Notes under the pieces: generated by a model | The model's input: the letters and a program-made list of their open reading frames with translations, nothing else | Databases searched by the model: none | What the model was told of the DNA's origin: nothing | Shown: in pieces, positions 16,639 to 25,147 of the stretch | How positions within the stretch are numbered: the first letter of the stretch is position 1 | Layout of the letters: each line of letters opens with the position of its first letter | Translations under genes and position numbers: made by a program | Source of the DNA: JAHOYW01 sp963664605 | GTDB lineage: Bacteria; Verrucomicrobiota; Lentisphaeria; Victivallales; Victivallaceae | Direction: 5' to 3' | Assembly (NCBI GenBank): GCA_963664605.1 | Contig: OY761536.1 | Span: 3,286,001-3,350,000 of the forward strand | DNA length: 64,000 nt

Positions 16639-18159
16639 TTAAAAAAAATGTGTTAATTGCTGTTTATCATTTAGCAAGTTAGTTTTAACTCCTGACTTTT
16701 TTTTTGCTGCTTCCCGATAAAATAAACTATACAATTGCTCGGTTCTGAACTGTATACTTTCGACCGCCTGCTTAAAAGTCAAACCGTCGTTGAAATATTC
16801 CATCAAAGTCGGGTTTATAATCCTTTCCTGGAAACCTGATTTTAAAAAGATATTTTCGTAGAAACTTTCAGCACAGCTTAATTCTTTTTGTATATCAGCG
16901 AGCTCAAACTGGAAAACAGAACAGAAAAGTTCGGTTCCCTGACGTCCATCGTAGTAAGGGATTCCAAATCCCTGTTGCGCTATGAGCTTTTGACCTTCAC
17001 TTGAAGCAAGGAATTGACTGAATTCCAATATTTCATAGTACTTTTCCATGTCATGTCCCATAATCAGGCAGCGCGGCAGCACTTGTGTCATTCCTGCCGG
17101 CATAATTGTATTAGCTGCGGCTTTTATTTTGCTTTGTTTCTGTATGTTATGAATAAGATGCAGGAACATTTCGATTGAAACCATTTTCTGGTCAACAAAC
17201 GCCTTATTCAGATTCAAAAGGCTTTTCCCACTAAAAGAGTCTAATTTTATATCCCGCCACAAGCCTTTGACAAAATGCAGAAATTCTTTGATACCGTCAC
17301 AGCTCAGGTCAACACAATTCCTGGAAACCACATCTTTATTAACCCTGCAAATATGGTTGAGTGGAGAATGAATATAAGGATTGGTTGGAACGAGGCCATC
17401 AACAGAATTAACGGTATTCAGCCATTTTTCAGCTTCCCGCCAATCTGCGCGAGACGGCAACATCGGCAGATTATTCTTTTCAAGAAGATCGGCATTAACC
17501 ACCTGAACAGGAAAAGTCAGGAGCATCGGAACAGCTTCGAAACCATTTTCCACTTTATTATAATTATTAATGCGTTCGATGAGCCCTTCAGATAGGAAAC
17601 TATCTATTTTATGGGCAGAAAACCAAGTATCAGGAAACAACATTCCAGTGCTGGCAGTATTCTTCGCATGCATATCCATCGGCCTTATCAGGGCACAATC
17701 ATAATTACATGAATTAGGTGTTATCCGTGTATTCTGCAAGTGCCTGACAGTAATGCCCGGGTGTTTCTTTGAAAACTCATTTAAGATATGCTTCCAGCCC
17801 TTCATCTGTTCCGGCAGAACGTCACCAGTATAAAAATTAATCACCGTATCCGGCCGGGATACAAATATATTGCCGGTCGGAGAAAAAACTGATTCATGAT
17901 GTTCGGCGGCGTCCTTTTCAACATCTGCTTTTATTTTCTTTTTCAAGTAAGTGCCGCTATTCGGGCGTTGTTCGAGCAGACCTTCCTCACAGAGTTTTTT
18001 GATCGCGCGCCGGACTGTAAGCCGCTGAACATTCATTTTCCCGGCTAAAACACGCTCCGCATCCAGCTTGTCACCAACATTCAATTTATCCTTGATGATT
18101 AAGTTGCGGATCGCGTCGCATATTTGACCGCGTTTGGCTCTCTGATGTTTCTTATGCAA
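16639..18159 (-). CDS. GntR winged helix fused to extracellular-solute-binding-type domain, regulator
   Basis: The product is 506 residues. Residues about 8-75 are a GntR winged helix (GDKLDAERVLAGKMNVQRLTV, then RRAIKKLCEEGLLEQRPNSGTYL). The rest, from about 100, resembles family 1 extracellular solute-binding proteins (WKHILNEFSKKHPGITV, FPVQVVNADLLEKNNLP, EFSQFLASSEGQKLIAQQG). It has no signal peptide, so it is a cytoplasmic sensor using an ABC-transporter binding-protein fold. No ATG lies near the start. Two TTG codons are possible; the one at 18159 has GAGGG 8 bases upstream, while the one at 18165 is too close. It starts 28 bases after the GH94 stop in the same operon. Confidence 0.78.
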   Translation of the reverse strand: MHKKHQRAKRGQICDAIRNLIIKDKLNVGDKLDAERVLAGKMNVQRLTVRRAIKKLCEEGLLEQRPNSGTYLKKKIKADVEKDAAEHHESVFSPTGNIFVSRPDTVINFYTGDVLPEQMKGWKHILNEFSKKHPGITVRHLQNTRITPNSCNYDCALIRPMDMHAKNTASTGMLFPDTWFSAHKIDSFLSEGLIERINNYNKVENGFEAVPMLLTFPVQVVNADLLEKNNLPMLPSRADWREAEKWLNTVNSVDGLVPTNPYIHSPLNHICRVNKDVVSRNCVDLSCDGIKEFLHFVKGLWRDIKLDSFSGKSLLNLNKAFVDQKMVSIEMFLHLIHNIQKQSKIKAAANTIMPAGMTQVLPRCLIMGHDMEKYYEILEFSQFLASSEGQKLIAQQGFGIPYYDGRQGTELFCSVFQFELADIQKELSCAESFYENIFLKSGFQERIINPTLMEYFNDGLTFKQAVESIQFRTEQLYSLFYREAAKKKSGVKTNLLNDKQQLTHFF

Positions 18160-18187
18160 AATCAATACCCTCTTTATTTATTCACGA

Positions 18188-20539
18188 CTAAAGAACAACC
18201 TTTACACTGACTTTATCTCCCGGAGAGAAAAGCGGTAAAATATTTCCATAGATTGCTGTCCCATCGACACTTATATTCTGTACGCCGGTATTATTATTAA
18301 CTATTTCTATATTATAAACGCATTTTCTAAAAACACGAGTAATTTTAAATTTTTTCCATTCTTCCGGCACAACTGGTTTTATCTGAAGCCCTGTAAGAGT
18401 CGGCCTGATTCCCAGAATATGCTGAGTAGCTACAATGTACATCCAGTTCACACAACCTGTCAACCAGCTTAAATTCCCCATTCCCCGCCGGGAATCCGGC
18501 TCTGCGGCGATATGAGAACAAAACATATATGGTTCATTTTTATAAATATCAGCTCCCACTCTGTCGGAAATGACCGCGGGCAGAAGTTTGTGATAATACT
18601 CATAAGCGTAATTGCCACGTCCGATGGCAGTTTCCCCCATTATCGCCCAGCAGTTAGCCTGTACAAAAACGCCTCCATTCTCTCCCAGCCCGGGGCCATT
18701 TGAGATCAACGGATCTCCAGGTTCCGGAATGCCGGTATATGGGGGAGTCAGGAACTTGATACCTTCATCAGTATTTAAGAATTCCCGCATTTTATCCATA
18801 CATAATACAGCACGGCCAGCGGGAGCCGTGCCTGAAATACAAGCCCATGCCTGAGTATTTATATAAATCTTATTCTCCATCCGCTCCTTACTTCCGAGCG
18901 CAGGCCTGAGGTCAGGGAAAATTACCTGCCGATACCATTCTCCATCCCAGGCAATACCATTTAAGGCAACTGAGTATGATTCAATTCTTTCTTTCAGCCA
19001 CTCCGCATCTTTACTCTCTCTCTTTAATTCGCAGATTTCTTTCATAAGTCCGGCTGAATAACACCAGTTCTGTGCAGTCATCACTGATTCAGCATCGGGA
19101 GATTTAAACACGCAAAGATGATCGTCCCAGTCTCTTCCTTTAAGAAGCGGTAAAGAGTTTTTTCCCGAATCCCTGGAGATTTGACGTAAACCATTCATCA
19201 GATGATTATAGATGGTGTCGCTGCCTTCATCATAATAGGGAAGTTCCCGGTCAAGAAAAGAGAAGTCCCCGGTTTCGGACAAATACGAATAAACCGTAAT
19301 AGGCGACCAGACTGAATTATCGCAACGTACATCTTCTCCACCGGTTTTCACTTTTGACCCCGGCAGGAATGAGTCAAGAGCGCTGCCGTCAGCCAGTTGA
19401 TGCCGCAAAAGAAGCTCTATTCTGTTTCCAGCTATTTCAGGTTCAAGGTGACATATAGTCATGCAGTTCTGCATTGCATCCCTGAAACGTATACCGCTTG
19501 CCAGTCCGGGAAGTTCACTGGATATATCACGATCACGATAAAATACAGCGCGGCTTCCATAAGGGTTCCAAATATTGACCATCCTTTCCATTTCCGGGTC
19601 TGGTAGCTCTGTTTGGAAAACCGACAACAGGGTATCCCATTTTTTATTCAGCAAGGAAAACGCTTCATCCACCGCGGAGGTATTTTTATACTTCCGGGCC
19701 AGTAAATCAGCTTTCTTCCAGTTTTCAGCCGCTCCTGCGCTCCAGACTATCCTGTGAGATTCTCCGCTTTCCAGAGAGATATCATGGCCGATTGAGGCTA
19801 TTCCCATACCACCGCCCGGCAGTTCAGAATTACTCATACGACCGTTCTCCAGCGCTTGCGGATTAGCGGTCGATCGTCCCCGCCCGATAAATTTTTCCCT
19901 GTCACAATCAAAACCGCAGGGAGTACCGGTACTTGTCAAAAAAACAGGATTTGTCTGTTCAGCTTCATAAGCAAAATATTCATATTTTATTGTATTTAAA
20001 GCATCATCATATTTAAATCTGATCTGATTGCGGAGAACTATCCAGCCAAGTATTTCTTTGTAATATTCAAACAGACTGAATTCTAAATAATTGCTGATAA
20101 ACAGCTTTTCAGAACTATTCCCGCAGTTTGAAACCGAAAGATCCCATATCAGGACATCATCTTCAGGACAAACAAAAAATTTTAGTTCAGCAGCAATATT
20201 TCCATGACGCGCGAGAAAACGGGTATATCCCATTCCATGCCTGCATCCCCAGGAATCCAACGGGGTCTGACAAGGCTGAAATGAGGGGTTCCAGTAAGTG
20301 CCTCTGGAATCACGGATATAAACATATAGACCGGGACGGTCTTCCGGCAGCCCCATAAAGTCATAACGTGAAATCCTACCGGTCACAGGCTGTTTGAACC
20401 ATGCCAGCCCGCCAGCGCCCTGACTGATAAATGCTTCCATGTTTCCATTAGAAAGGTAATTTATCCAGGGACGCGGCGGCAAAGGATCATTGATTGCATA
20501 TTCACGTCTGGCGTTATCGAAATATCCGTATTTTTTCAT
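18188..20539 (-). CDS. GH94-family glycoside phosphorylase
   Basis: The product is 783 residues with no signal peptide. GH94 enzymes reversibly phosphorolyse beta-linked disaccharides to sugar-1-phosphate in the cytoplasm. An N-terminal beta-sandwich (YLSNGNMEAFISQGAGGLAW) is followed by an alpha/alpha barrel with SGIRFRDAMQN near 350. DWDD at 470-473 corresponds to the DWND segment carrying the general acid, and ENGGVFVQANCW lies near 660. The C-terminal domain contains RPTLTGLQIKP. Substrate type (cellobiose-, chitobiose- or other-like) cannot be told by eye. It is first in a two-gene operon with the GntR-SBP regulator, under the GTATAC-type promoter at about 20.6 kb. Confidence 0.85.
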   Translation of the reverse strand: MKKYGYFDNARREYAINDPLPPRPWINYLSNGNMEAFISQGAGGLAWFKQPVTGRISRYDFMGLPEDRPGLYVYIRDSRGTYWNPSFQPCQTPLDSWGCRHGMGYTRFLARHGNIAAELKFFVCPEDDVLIWDLSVSNCGNSSEKLFISNYLEFSLFEYYKEILGWIVLRNQIRFKYDDALNTIKYEYFAYEAEQTNPVFLTSTGTPCGFDCDREKFIGRGRSTANPQALENGRMSNSELPGGGMGIASIGHDISLESGESHRIVWSAGAAENWKKADLLARKYKNTSAVDEAFSLLNKKWDTLLSVFQTELPDPEMERMVNIWNPYGSRAVFYRDRDISSELPGLASGIRFRDAMQNCMTICHLEPEIAGNRIELLLRHQLADGSALDSFLPGSKVKTGGEDVRCDNSVWSPITVYSYLSETGDFSFLDRELPYYDEGSDTIYNHLMNGLRQISRDSGKNSLPLLKGRDWDDHLCVFKSPDAESVMTAQNWCYSAGLMKEICELKRESKDAEWLKERIESYSVALNGIAWDGEWYRQVIFPDLRPALGSKERMENKIYINTQAWACISGTAPAGRAVLCMDKMREFLNTDEGIKFLTPPYTGIPEPGDPLISNGPGLGENGGVFVQANCWAIMGETAIGRGNYAYEYYHKLLPAVISDRVGADIYKNEPYMFCSHIAAEPDSRRGMGNLSWLTGCVNWMYIVATQHILGIRPTLTGLQIKPVVPEEWKKFKITRVFRKCVYNIEIVNNNTGVQNISVDGTAIYGNILPLFSPGDKVSVKVVL

Positions 20540-20596
20540 ATATTCATTCTACTGATTACATTGTTTACATACACTTACCGGGAAACCCGCATATTC

Positions 20597-20638
20597 GTAT
20601 ACCAATTATAGTATACCACAAAAACGCTTATATGTCAA
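20597..20638 (-). promoter_or_regulatory. GH94 operon promoter with paired GTATAC operator
   Basis: On the minus strand TTGACA (20638-20633), a 17-base spacer, then TATACT (20615-20610). Two GTATAC half-sites (20616-20611 and 20602-20597, 14 bases apart) overlap the -10 box and the start region. The same design recurs at 24952-24992 and 25074-25114. Confidence 0.75.
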
Positions 20639-20752
20639 GATTACTTTTATTCTTTTTTGCTTATTTATTAAGACACTACCAGCTCGCAGAACCTTAATTC
20701 CATCTCGAAAAATCAAATATTGAAAACCTAGAGCAATATCTAAACTTCAATA

Positions 20753-20768
20753 TTGGTATACATAAACA
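20753..20768 (+). promoter_or_regulatory. Orphan GTATAC half-site matching the downstream half of the 25.1-kb operator
   Basis: TTGGTATACATAAACA matches TTGGTATACATAAAACA at 25106-25122 except for one missing A. There is no second half-site, -10 box or plus-strand gene downstream; the 3' end of a minus-strand beta-helix gene follows. It may be a promoter remnant or a single binding site. The rest of 20640-20815 holds nothing I recognise. Confidence 0.35.
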
Positions 20769-20815
20769 AAATCTCTCAACAAAACATTCCTTTATTCAAG
20801 TTATTTCCACATGGA

Positions 20816-22087
20816 TTATTGCGTCAGGTCTTCCGTAAGCGAAGAAAACACATCACTCAAATAACCAGATATAACAAGCCCATCATCAGTTCCATATATC
20901 ATATTATGATCCAACAGATGGTTTGCCTCGCTTGCCGCAGTATTAGCAAGGGTTATCCCGGCATTACTTTCATTGGGGTCAACTCCTGAAAATATATTAT
21001 TCCCGATAATACAATCCTCCCCAAACACCAACACGCCTGAATTAGTATTTTCGTGGCAAACATTAGCTGCGACTATCATACTGGAAGCATGGTTTATATA
21101 AACACCATGATAAAGCCCTGCGGATGATGAAATGTTTTTTGACACCACACCATACGACGGACACAAAGTATTAGGCTGTCCGCTAATAGTCGGATCAACC
21201 GTAATTCCTCCATAAGCATTTTCCAGAGCTATATTTTTTGAAATCACAAAATATGTGTTATAGGGATAATATGAGGCGCCGCCGCCAGCTGTTATCCCCC
21301 AGGCTCCATTATTATTTACCGTATTATTCACCACTTTCCATCCTGTAGCGTAACACAACACAATTCCATGATTATCATTTTCATAAACAGTACAGGAATC
21401 AACCACATAGTTTTTTCCAAGCTGAAAATTGATTCCGCATTCACCGCAGTCATAAATCTCCGTGCCTGAAATCACAACACCTGTTCCCCGCTGAACAATA
21501 ATCCCCTGACGAGCGCAGTCATGAATTTTACAATCTTCAATCCTGACCTCGAACGGGACCGAAAAATCCTCGGAGGTATGAAACCCCCTTATTCCATGCG
21601 AGGAACCGTTTTTTATTTCACAGCTTTTAATCCTCACTCCTTCAACAGCGGCAGCACCATTAAAAGATGTATCAGAATGAAGATATATACCTATTCCAAC
21701 AGTATCTCCGCCGCCACTTAGATTATTCAAATCAATAACCAGATTCCTAAAGACAACATTACTGGCATTTGAATTAAAACAGTTGAACAGATTAAACGCC
21801 GACTCCCCGGTAGCTTGTATTATCGAACTGCCGCCAGGACCACTATTTCCTTCAAAACTCAGGTTTTTCTTAACATATATCGCCTGATGCACCTGATATG
21901 TCCCCGGAGGAAAATATATCACCCCGCCATCATTGGCATCAGCCGCGGCAATCGCCCTGGCAATCGCCTCAGCATAGGAAGTATCCCCCCCCTGATAATA
22001 ATCCGTCACATCATAAACGCCGCAATAAACCGTCATTGCGAGCAGGCAAAAAAAACAGCATAAACAAAATCTAAAAACAGCATTCAT
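20816..22087 (-). CDS. Secreted right-handed beta-helix protein (pectate lyase-like), copy B
   Basis: The product is 423 residues. A Sec signal (about 1-22, ending VYCG) precedes VYDVTDYYQ. A pectate-lyase superfamily entry segment (AIAAADANDGGVIYFPPGTYQV) is followed by many beta-helix coils marked by Asn-rich turns (VVFRNLVIDLNNLSGGG, IEDCKIHDCARQGI, VISGTEIYDCGECGI, VVNNTVNNNGAWGI). Such proteins are lyases, epimerases or glycan-binding helices; no catalytic residues can be assigned. It is a close paralogue of the gene 21 bases upstream, sharing most of the first 230 residues and the ending SSLTEDLTQ/NSTLTEDLTQ. It is third in the sulfatase-led operon. Confidence 0.78.
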   Translation of the reverse strand: MNAVFRFCLCCFFCLLAMTVYCGVYDVTDYYQGGDTSYAEAIARAIAAADANDGGVIYFPPGTYQVHQAIYVKKNLSFEGNSGPGGSSIIQATGESAFNLFNCFNSNASNVVFRNLVIDLNNLSGGGDTVGIGIYLHSDTSFNGAAAVEGVRIKSCEIKNGSSHGIRGFHTSEDFSVPFEVRIEDCKIHDCARQGIIVQRGTGVVISGTEIYDCGECGINFQLGKNYVVDSCTVYENDNHGIVLCYATGWKVVNNTVNNNGAWGITAGGGASYYPYNTYFVISKNIALENAYGGITVDPTISGQPNTLCPSYGVVSKNISSSAGLYHGVYINHASSMIVAANVCHENTNSGVLVFGEDCIIGNNIFSGVDPNESNAGITLANTAASEANHLLDHNMIYGTDDGLVISGYLSDVFSSLTEDLTQ

Positions 22088-22108
22088 TTTTTCATCCCCT
22101 TGCTTTGA

Positions 22109-23368
22109 TTATTGAGTTAAATCCTCTGTCAAGGTTGAATTCACGCTTTCCACCCCTGAGGTGATATAAACATCGTTTGTATTGTCGCAAAAACTGTTCT
22201 GGTTAACTTCGTGATACCCCAAAGGATCCTCATTAAAACTTGACGTAGTATAAAAATATACGCCATAACTGTTCCCAGAAATTATATTATTGTTTACCAC
22301 ACAATGTCTTCCAAAAATATAAATCCCTGATGAACTAGTATTATCCTTGCAAACATTACCACTGATAACCAAATTATTTACCAGACGGGCTTCAATCCCC
22401 TTCTTTCCGGTATACCCGGAACAAACATTATCCGCAATAACCCCATGAACATCATAAACCGTAACACTATCCGATGACGGGGCCACTTTTATATTGCCGT
22501 TTTCATTTGCATCCAGAATATTGTTCGAAATAATGAAATTTTTAACCCGCAGAAGCGCAGCAATACCTAACCCCGCGTTGCCTTTTATTGTATTGTCTAT
22601 TATTTTCCAGTTGTTAATACGCTGCATCTCTATGGCATTATTATTAGTCCCATCGCCATTATCGTGAATACTACAGGATTTAATTATCTGATTCGTACCG
22701 TAATTCATTATAATACCGCCATCATCACATCCATAAATCTCTGTTCCTGAAATTATGACATTTGTTCCCAATTGTGTCATAATCCCCCGGCGCAGACAAT
22801 CATGAATCTTGCAGTTTTTAATTCTGATTTCGAATGGAATAGAATAATCCCAGGAGGTATGATACCCCCTTATGCCATGAGAAGAACCATTTTTTATCTC
22901 GCAATCCTCAATCCTTACCCCTGTAACTGAATCAGCCCCATTAAAACCGGTATCAGAATGAATATATATCCCTATACCTACAGTATCCCCGCCGCTGGAC
23001 AGATCATTGAGGTCGATAACAAGATTTTTAAAGACCACATTACTCGCATTAGAGTTAAAACAACAAAACAGATTAAACGCGGATTGTCCGGTAGCCTGAA
23101 TAATCGAACTGCCGCCAGGTCCACTGTTACCTTCAAAAGTCAAATTCTTTTTAGCATATATCGTCTGATGAACCTGATAAGTTCCAGGCGGAAAATATAT
23201 AACACCGCCACTATTATTATCCGCAGCTGTTATCGCTCTGCCAATCGCTTCCGCATACGAAGTATCTCCAACCTGATAATAATCCGTGACATCATAAATA
23301 TCCCCGTACGTAAAAATCGCAAATAAAAAAAAGACGCCACACAAACAAAACTTATAAATATTTTTCAT
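22109..23368 (-). CDS. Secreted right-handed beta-helix protein (pectate lyase-like), copy A
   Basis: The product is 419 residues. The signal peptide ends at TYGD; then come IYDVTDYYQVGDTSYAEAI and the same GGVIYFPPGTYQVHQ entry and coil pattern as its neighbour. Similarity is high to about residue 230, after which the coils diverge (RINNWKIIDNTIKGNAGLGI, VNNLVISGNVCKDN) before the shared C-terminus. This suggests a tandem duplication followed by change in the putative substrate groove. It is predicted to act outside the cytoplasm on a polysaccharide. A 142-bp gap to the upstream sulfatase contains a strong Shine-Dalgarno-like sequence with no gene. Confidence 0.78.
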   Translation of the reverse strand: MKNIYKFCLCGVFFLFAIFTYGDIYDVTDYYQVGDTSYAEAIGRAITAADNNSGGVIYFPPGTYQVHQTIYAKKNLTFEGNSGPGGSSIIQATGQSAFNLFCCFNSNASNVVFKNLVIDLNDLSSGGDTVGIGIYIHSDTGFNGADSVTGVRIEDCEIKNGSSHGIRGYHTSWDYSIPFEIRIKNCKIHDCLRRGIMTQLGTNVIISGTEIYGCDDGGIIMNYGTNQIIKSCSIHDNGDGTNNNAIEMQRINNWKIIDNTIKGNAGLGIAALLRVKNFIISNNILDANENGNIKVAPSSDSVTVYDVHGVIADNVCSGYTGKKGIEARLVNNLVISGNVCKDNTSSSGIYIFGRHCVVNNNIISGNSYGVYFYTTSSFNEDPLGYHEVNQNSFCDNTNDVYITSGVESVNSTLTEDLTQ

Positions 23369-23450
23369 CTTTTCGCTCTCTCTCTTTAGATTTGAGTTTC
23401 ATTCTTCTCTATTCCCGTCGATTCAAAAATGCCGTCTAGAGATTACACAT

Positions 23451-23460
23451 CACCTCCTTT
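23451..23460 (-). promoter_or_regulatory. Strong Shine-Dalgarno-like sequence without a real gene, upstream of beta-helix copy A
   Basis: The minus strand reads AAAGGAGGTG followed by ATGTGTAATCTCTAG, which would encode only four residues. It lies about 83 bases upstream of the beta-helix ATG. A TATATT box just upstream (spacing 17 from a weak TTAGGT) could place it at an mRNA 5' end. It resembles the motifs at 16611-16620 and 52062-52069. Confidence 0.35.
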
Positions 23461-23510
23461 TTTTTGTTAATATATCCAAAAACTTTTTTAGACCTAATAC
23501 TGACAGACAG

Positions 23511-24908
23511 CTAATCATCGATTTGATCACAAACAAACCCTCTATCCTTATACCACACCATCCTACCGAGCGGCGGATACTTTAATTCAGAATCTATCAT
23601 TCTCTGGAGCATAGCCTCCTTTAAGCGCGAAGCAATCTCCACAGCTTCCTTTTCTCCCGCACGGTTATGTCTTTCCCAGGGGTCCTCCATTGTATTATAA
23701 AGTTCCATGTAGCCATTAGCATAATAAATAAGCTTCCATTCTTTATCCCTGATTGACTTGATGCGCCCATAAGCTTTAAAAGAATTATCCTCACCACCCT
23801 TTTCCCACTTCCACTCCTTTAAGCGCGTATCCCCTTCGAAATTCCATTCCGCAAAAGCGTATTTACGGTGAGCTTCTGTCTTTCCTTTCAAAATATCGTT
23901 AAAACTATTACCGTTACAGTATTCAGGAACCTCCAAACCTGCAAGCTCCGCCAGCGTTGGATACAAATCCACCATTTCAAGCAAAGCATTACAGCCATCC
24001 CCTGACAAAACACCATCACCCCACATAATAAGCGGAATGTGCGTCAAAGCATCGTAAAGAGCAGCATTTTTCTCGAGCATCCCATGCTCACCCATGTAAT
24101 CCCCATGATCTGATGTAAACAAAAACACAACAGGACCGCTCAAAGCTTTTGCAGCTTCAATCAAATGCTTCATATAATCATCGATCTCGCTGAGCATACC
24201 GTAATACACCGCCAGAAGCTCTCTTTTTTGTCTTTCTGAAAGGTCCGCCATCCCCGAAGCCTTACTCCAAAGAAAATGTCGCGGTTCTTTATTTTCAAGA
24301 ATATCGTCGTTCCATGAGGGCGGCAGACTGATCTTATCCGGATCATACATTTTATCATAAGGCGCCGGAACTGTGTACGGAGTATGAGGTTTCGGATACG
24401 AAACAATCATAAACAGCGGTTCCTTCCCTTGATGCCCATTAATATATTCACAAGCCGATTCCGTTACTTTTCTAGTTGAAAACTCCTCGTTGTCACGTCC
24501 ACAAAAAGTAAACCCCTTTTCAGGATAAATATGAGCATAATCAACAGAAAGAAAGTCATCAAAACCACAACCCCCTGTATCAGCATCATTACAAAAATGA
24601 TTTTTCCCGACCAAAGCAGTTCTATACCCTGCCCCCCGCAAGCGTCCGGCAATATTGTCATCACCGGGATTTATCGGATGATTATTGTTTCTCACGTGCC
24701 GATTATGAGAATAAACCCCGGTTAGAAGATCACCTCGGGAAGGCACACATAACGGACAATTGGCATAAAAACGATTAAACACCATCCCCGCCTTGGCACA
24801 TTTATCCAGAACCGGAGTTTTAGCGTCTACATTACCATAAACAGACAAAGCACTTGCTTTTAACTGGTCACAAATAACCAAAATAATATTAGGTTTTAAA
24901 TCAGACAT
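23511..24908 (-). CDS. Type I sulfatase (S1), CVPSR, cytoplasmic
   Basis: The product is 465 residues. NIILVICDQ opens the alkaline-phosphatase-type fold. The formylglycine signature is CVPSRGDLLTG with Cys54, motif II is GYRTALVGKNHF, and the metal-binding VVFLFTSDHGDYMGEHG lies near 265. It needs maturation of Cys54 to formylglycine. It should remove sulfate esters from a sugar; the exact subfamily is not assigned. No signal peptide is present (MSDLKPNIIL). A GAAGGGA ribosome site supports the start. It is first in the operon, ahead of two beta-helix proteins, under a GTATAC-type promoter shared in design with the divergent DUF3604 gene. Confidence 0.9.
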   Translation of the reverse strand: MSDLKPNIILVICDQLKASALSVYGNVDAKTPVLDKCAKAGMVFNRFYANCPLCVPSRGDLLTGVYSHNRHVRNNNHPINPGDDNIAGRLRGAGYRTALVGKNHFCNDADTGGCGFDDFLSVDYAHIYPEKGFTFCGRDNEEFSTRKVTESACEYINGHQGKEPLFMIVSYPKPHTPYTVPAPYDKMYDPDKISLPPSWNDDILENKEPRHFLWSKASGMADLSERQKRELLAVYYGMLSEIDDYMKHLIEAAKALSGPVVFLFTSDHGDYMGEHGMLEKNAALYDALTHIPLIMWGDGVLSGDGCNALLEMVDLYPTLAELAGLEVPEYCNGNSFNDILKGKTEAHRKYAFAEWNFEGDTRLKEWKWEKGGEDNSFKAYGRIKSIRDKEWKLIYYANGYMELYNTMEDPWERHNRAGEKEAVEIASRLKEAMLQRMIDSELKYPPLGRMVWYKDRGFVCDQIDD

Positions 24909-24951
24909 TCATTCCCTTCCCTGCTAACCATTTTTACAGATAACACAATTG

Positions 24952-24992
24952 GTATTCCAATATAGTATACCACTAAAAAACCAATCTGTCAA
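24952..24992 (-). promoter_or_regulatory. Sulfatase/beta-helix operon promoter with GTATAC-type operator
   Basis: On the minus strand TTGACA (24992-24987), a 17-base spacer, then TATACT (24969-24964). Half-sites GTATAC (24970-24965) and GAATAC (24957-24952) are 13 bases apart. It matches the GH94 promoter closely over the operator. Confidence 0.75.
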
Positions 24993-25073
24993 TACCTTAA
25001 CATAAAAAAAGCTTTTTATATAAAAAAATATGCTTAAAAAAATATTTTTAAAGTAAAAACAACAATAACAATC

Positions 25074-25114
25074 TTGACTTTTATGAAAACACAAGGTATA
25101 CTAAATTGGTATAC
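25074..25114 (+). promoter_or_regulatory. DUF3604/GH20 operon promoter with paired GTATAC operator
   Basis: TTGACT (25074-25079), a 17-base spacer, then TATACT (25097-25102). GTATAC half-sites at 25096-25101 and 25109-25114 are 13 bases apart. The predicted start, near 25109, lies inside the second half-site, so a bound repressor would block initiation. Confidence 0.75.
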
Positions 25115-25147
25115 ATAAAACAAACAAAAAAAAGGATTAATACAAAC

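Noticed and set aside
20753..20989. Plus-strand frame starting at the TTG of the orphan operator half-site
   Set aside because: Most of it is antisense to the beta-helix gene, it has only a TTG start, and it has no known domain.
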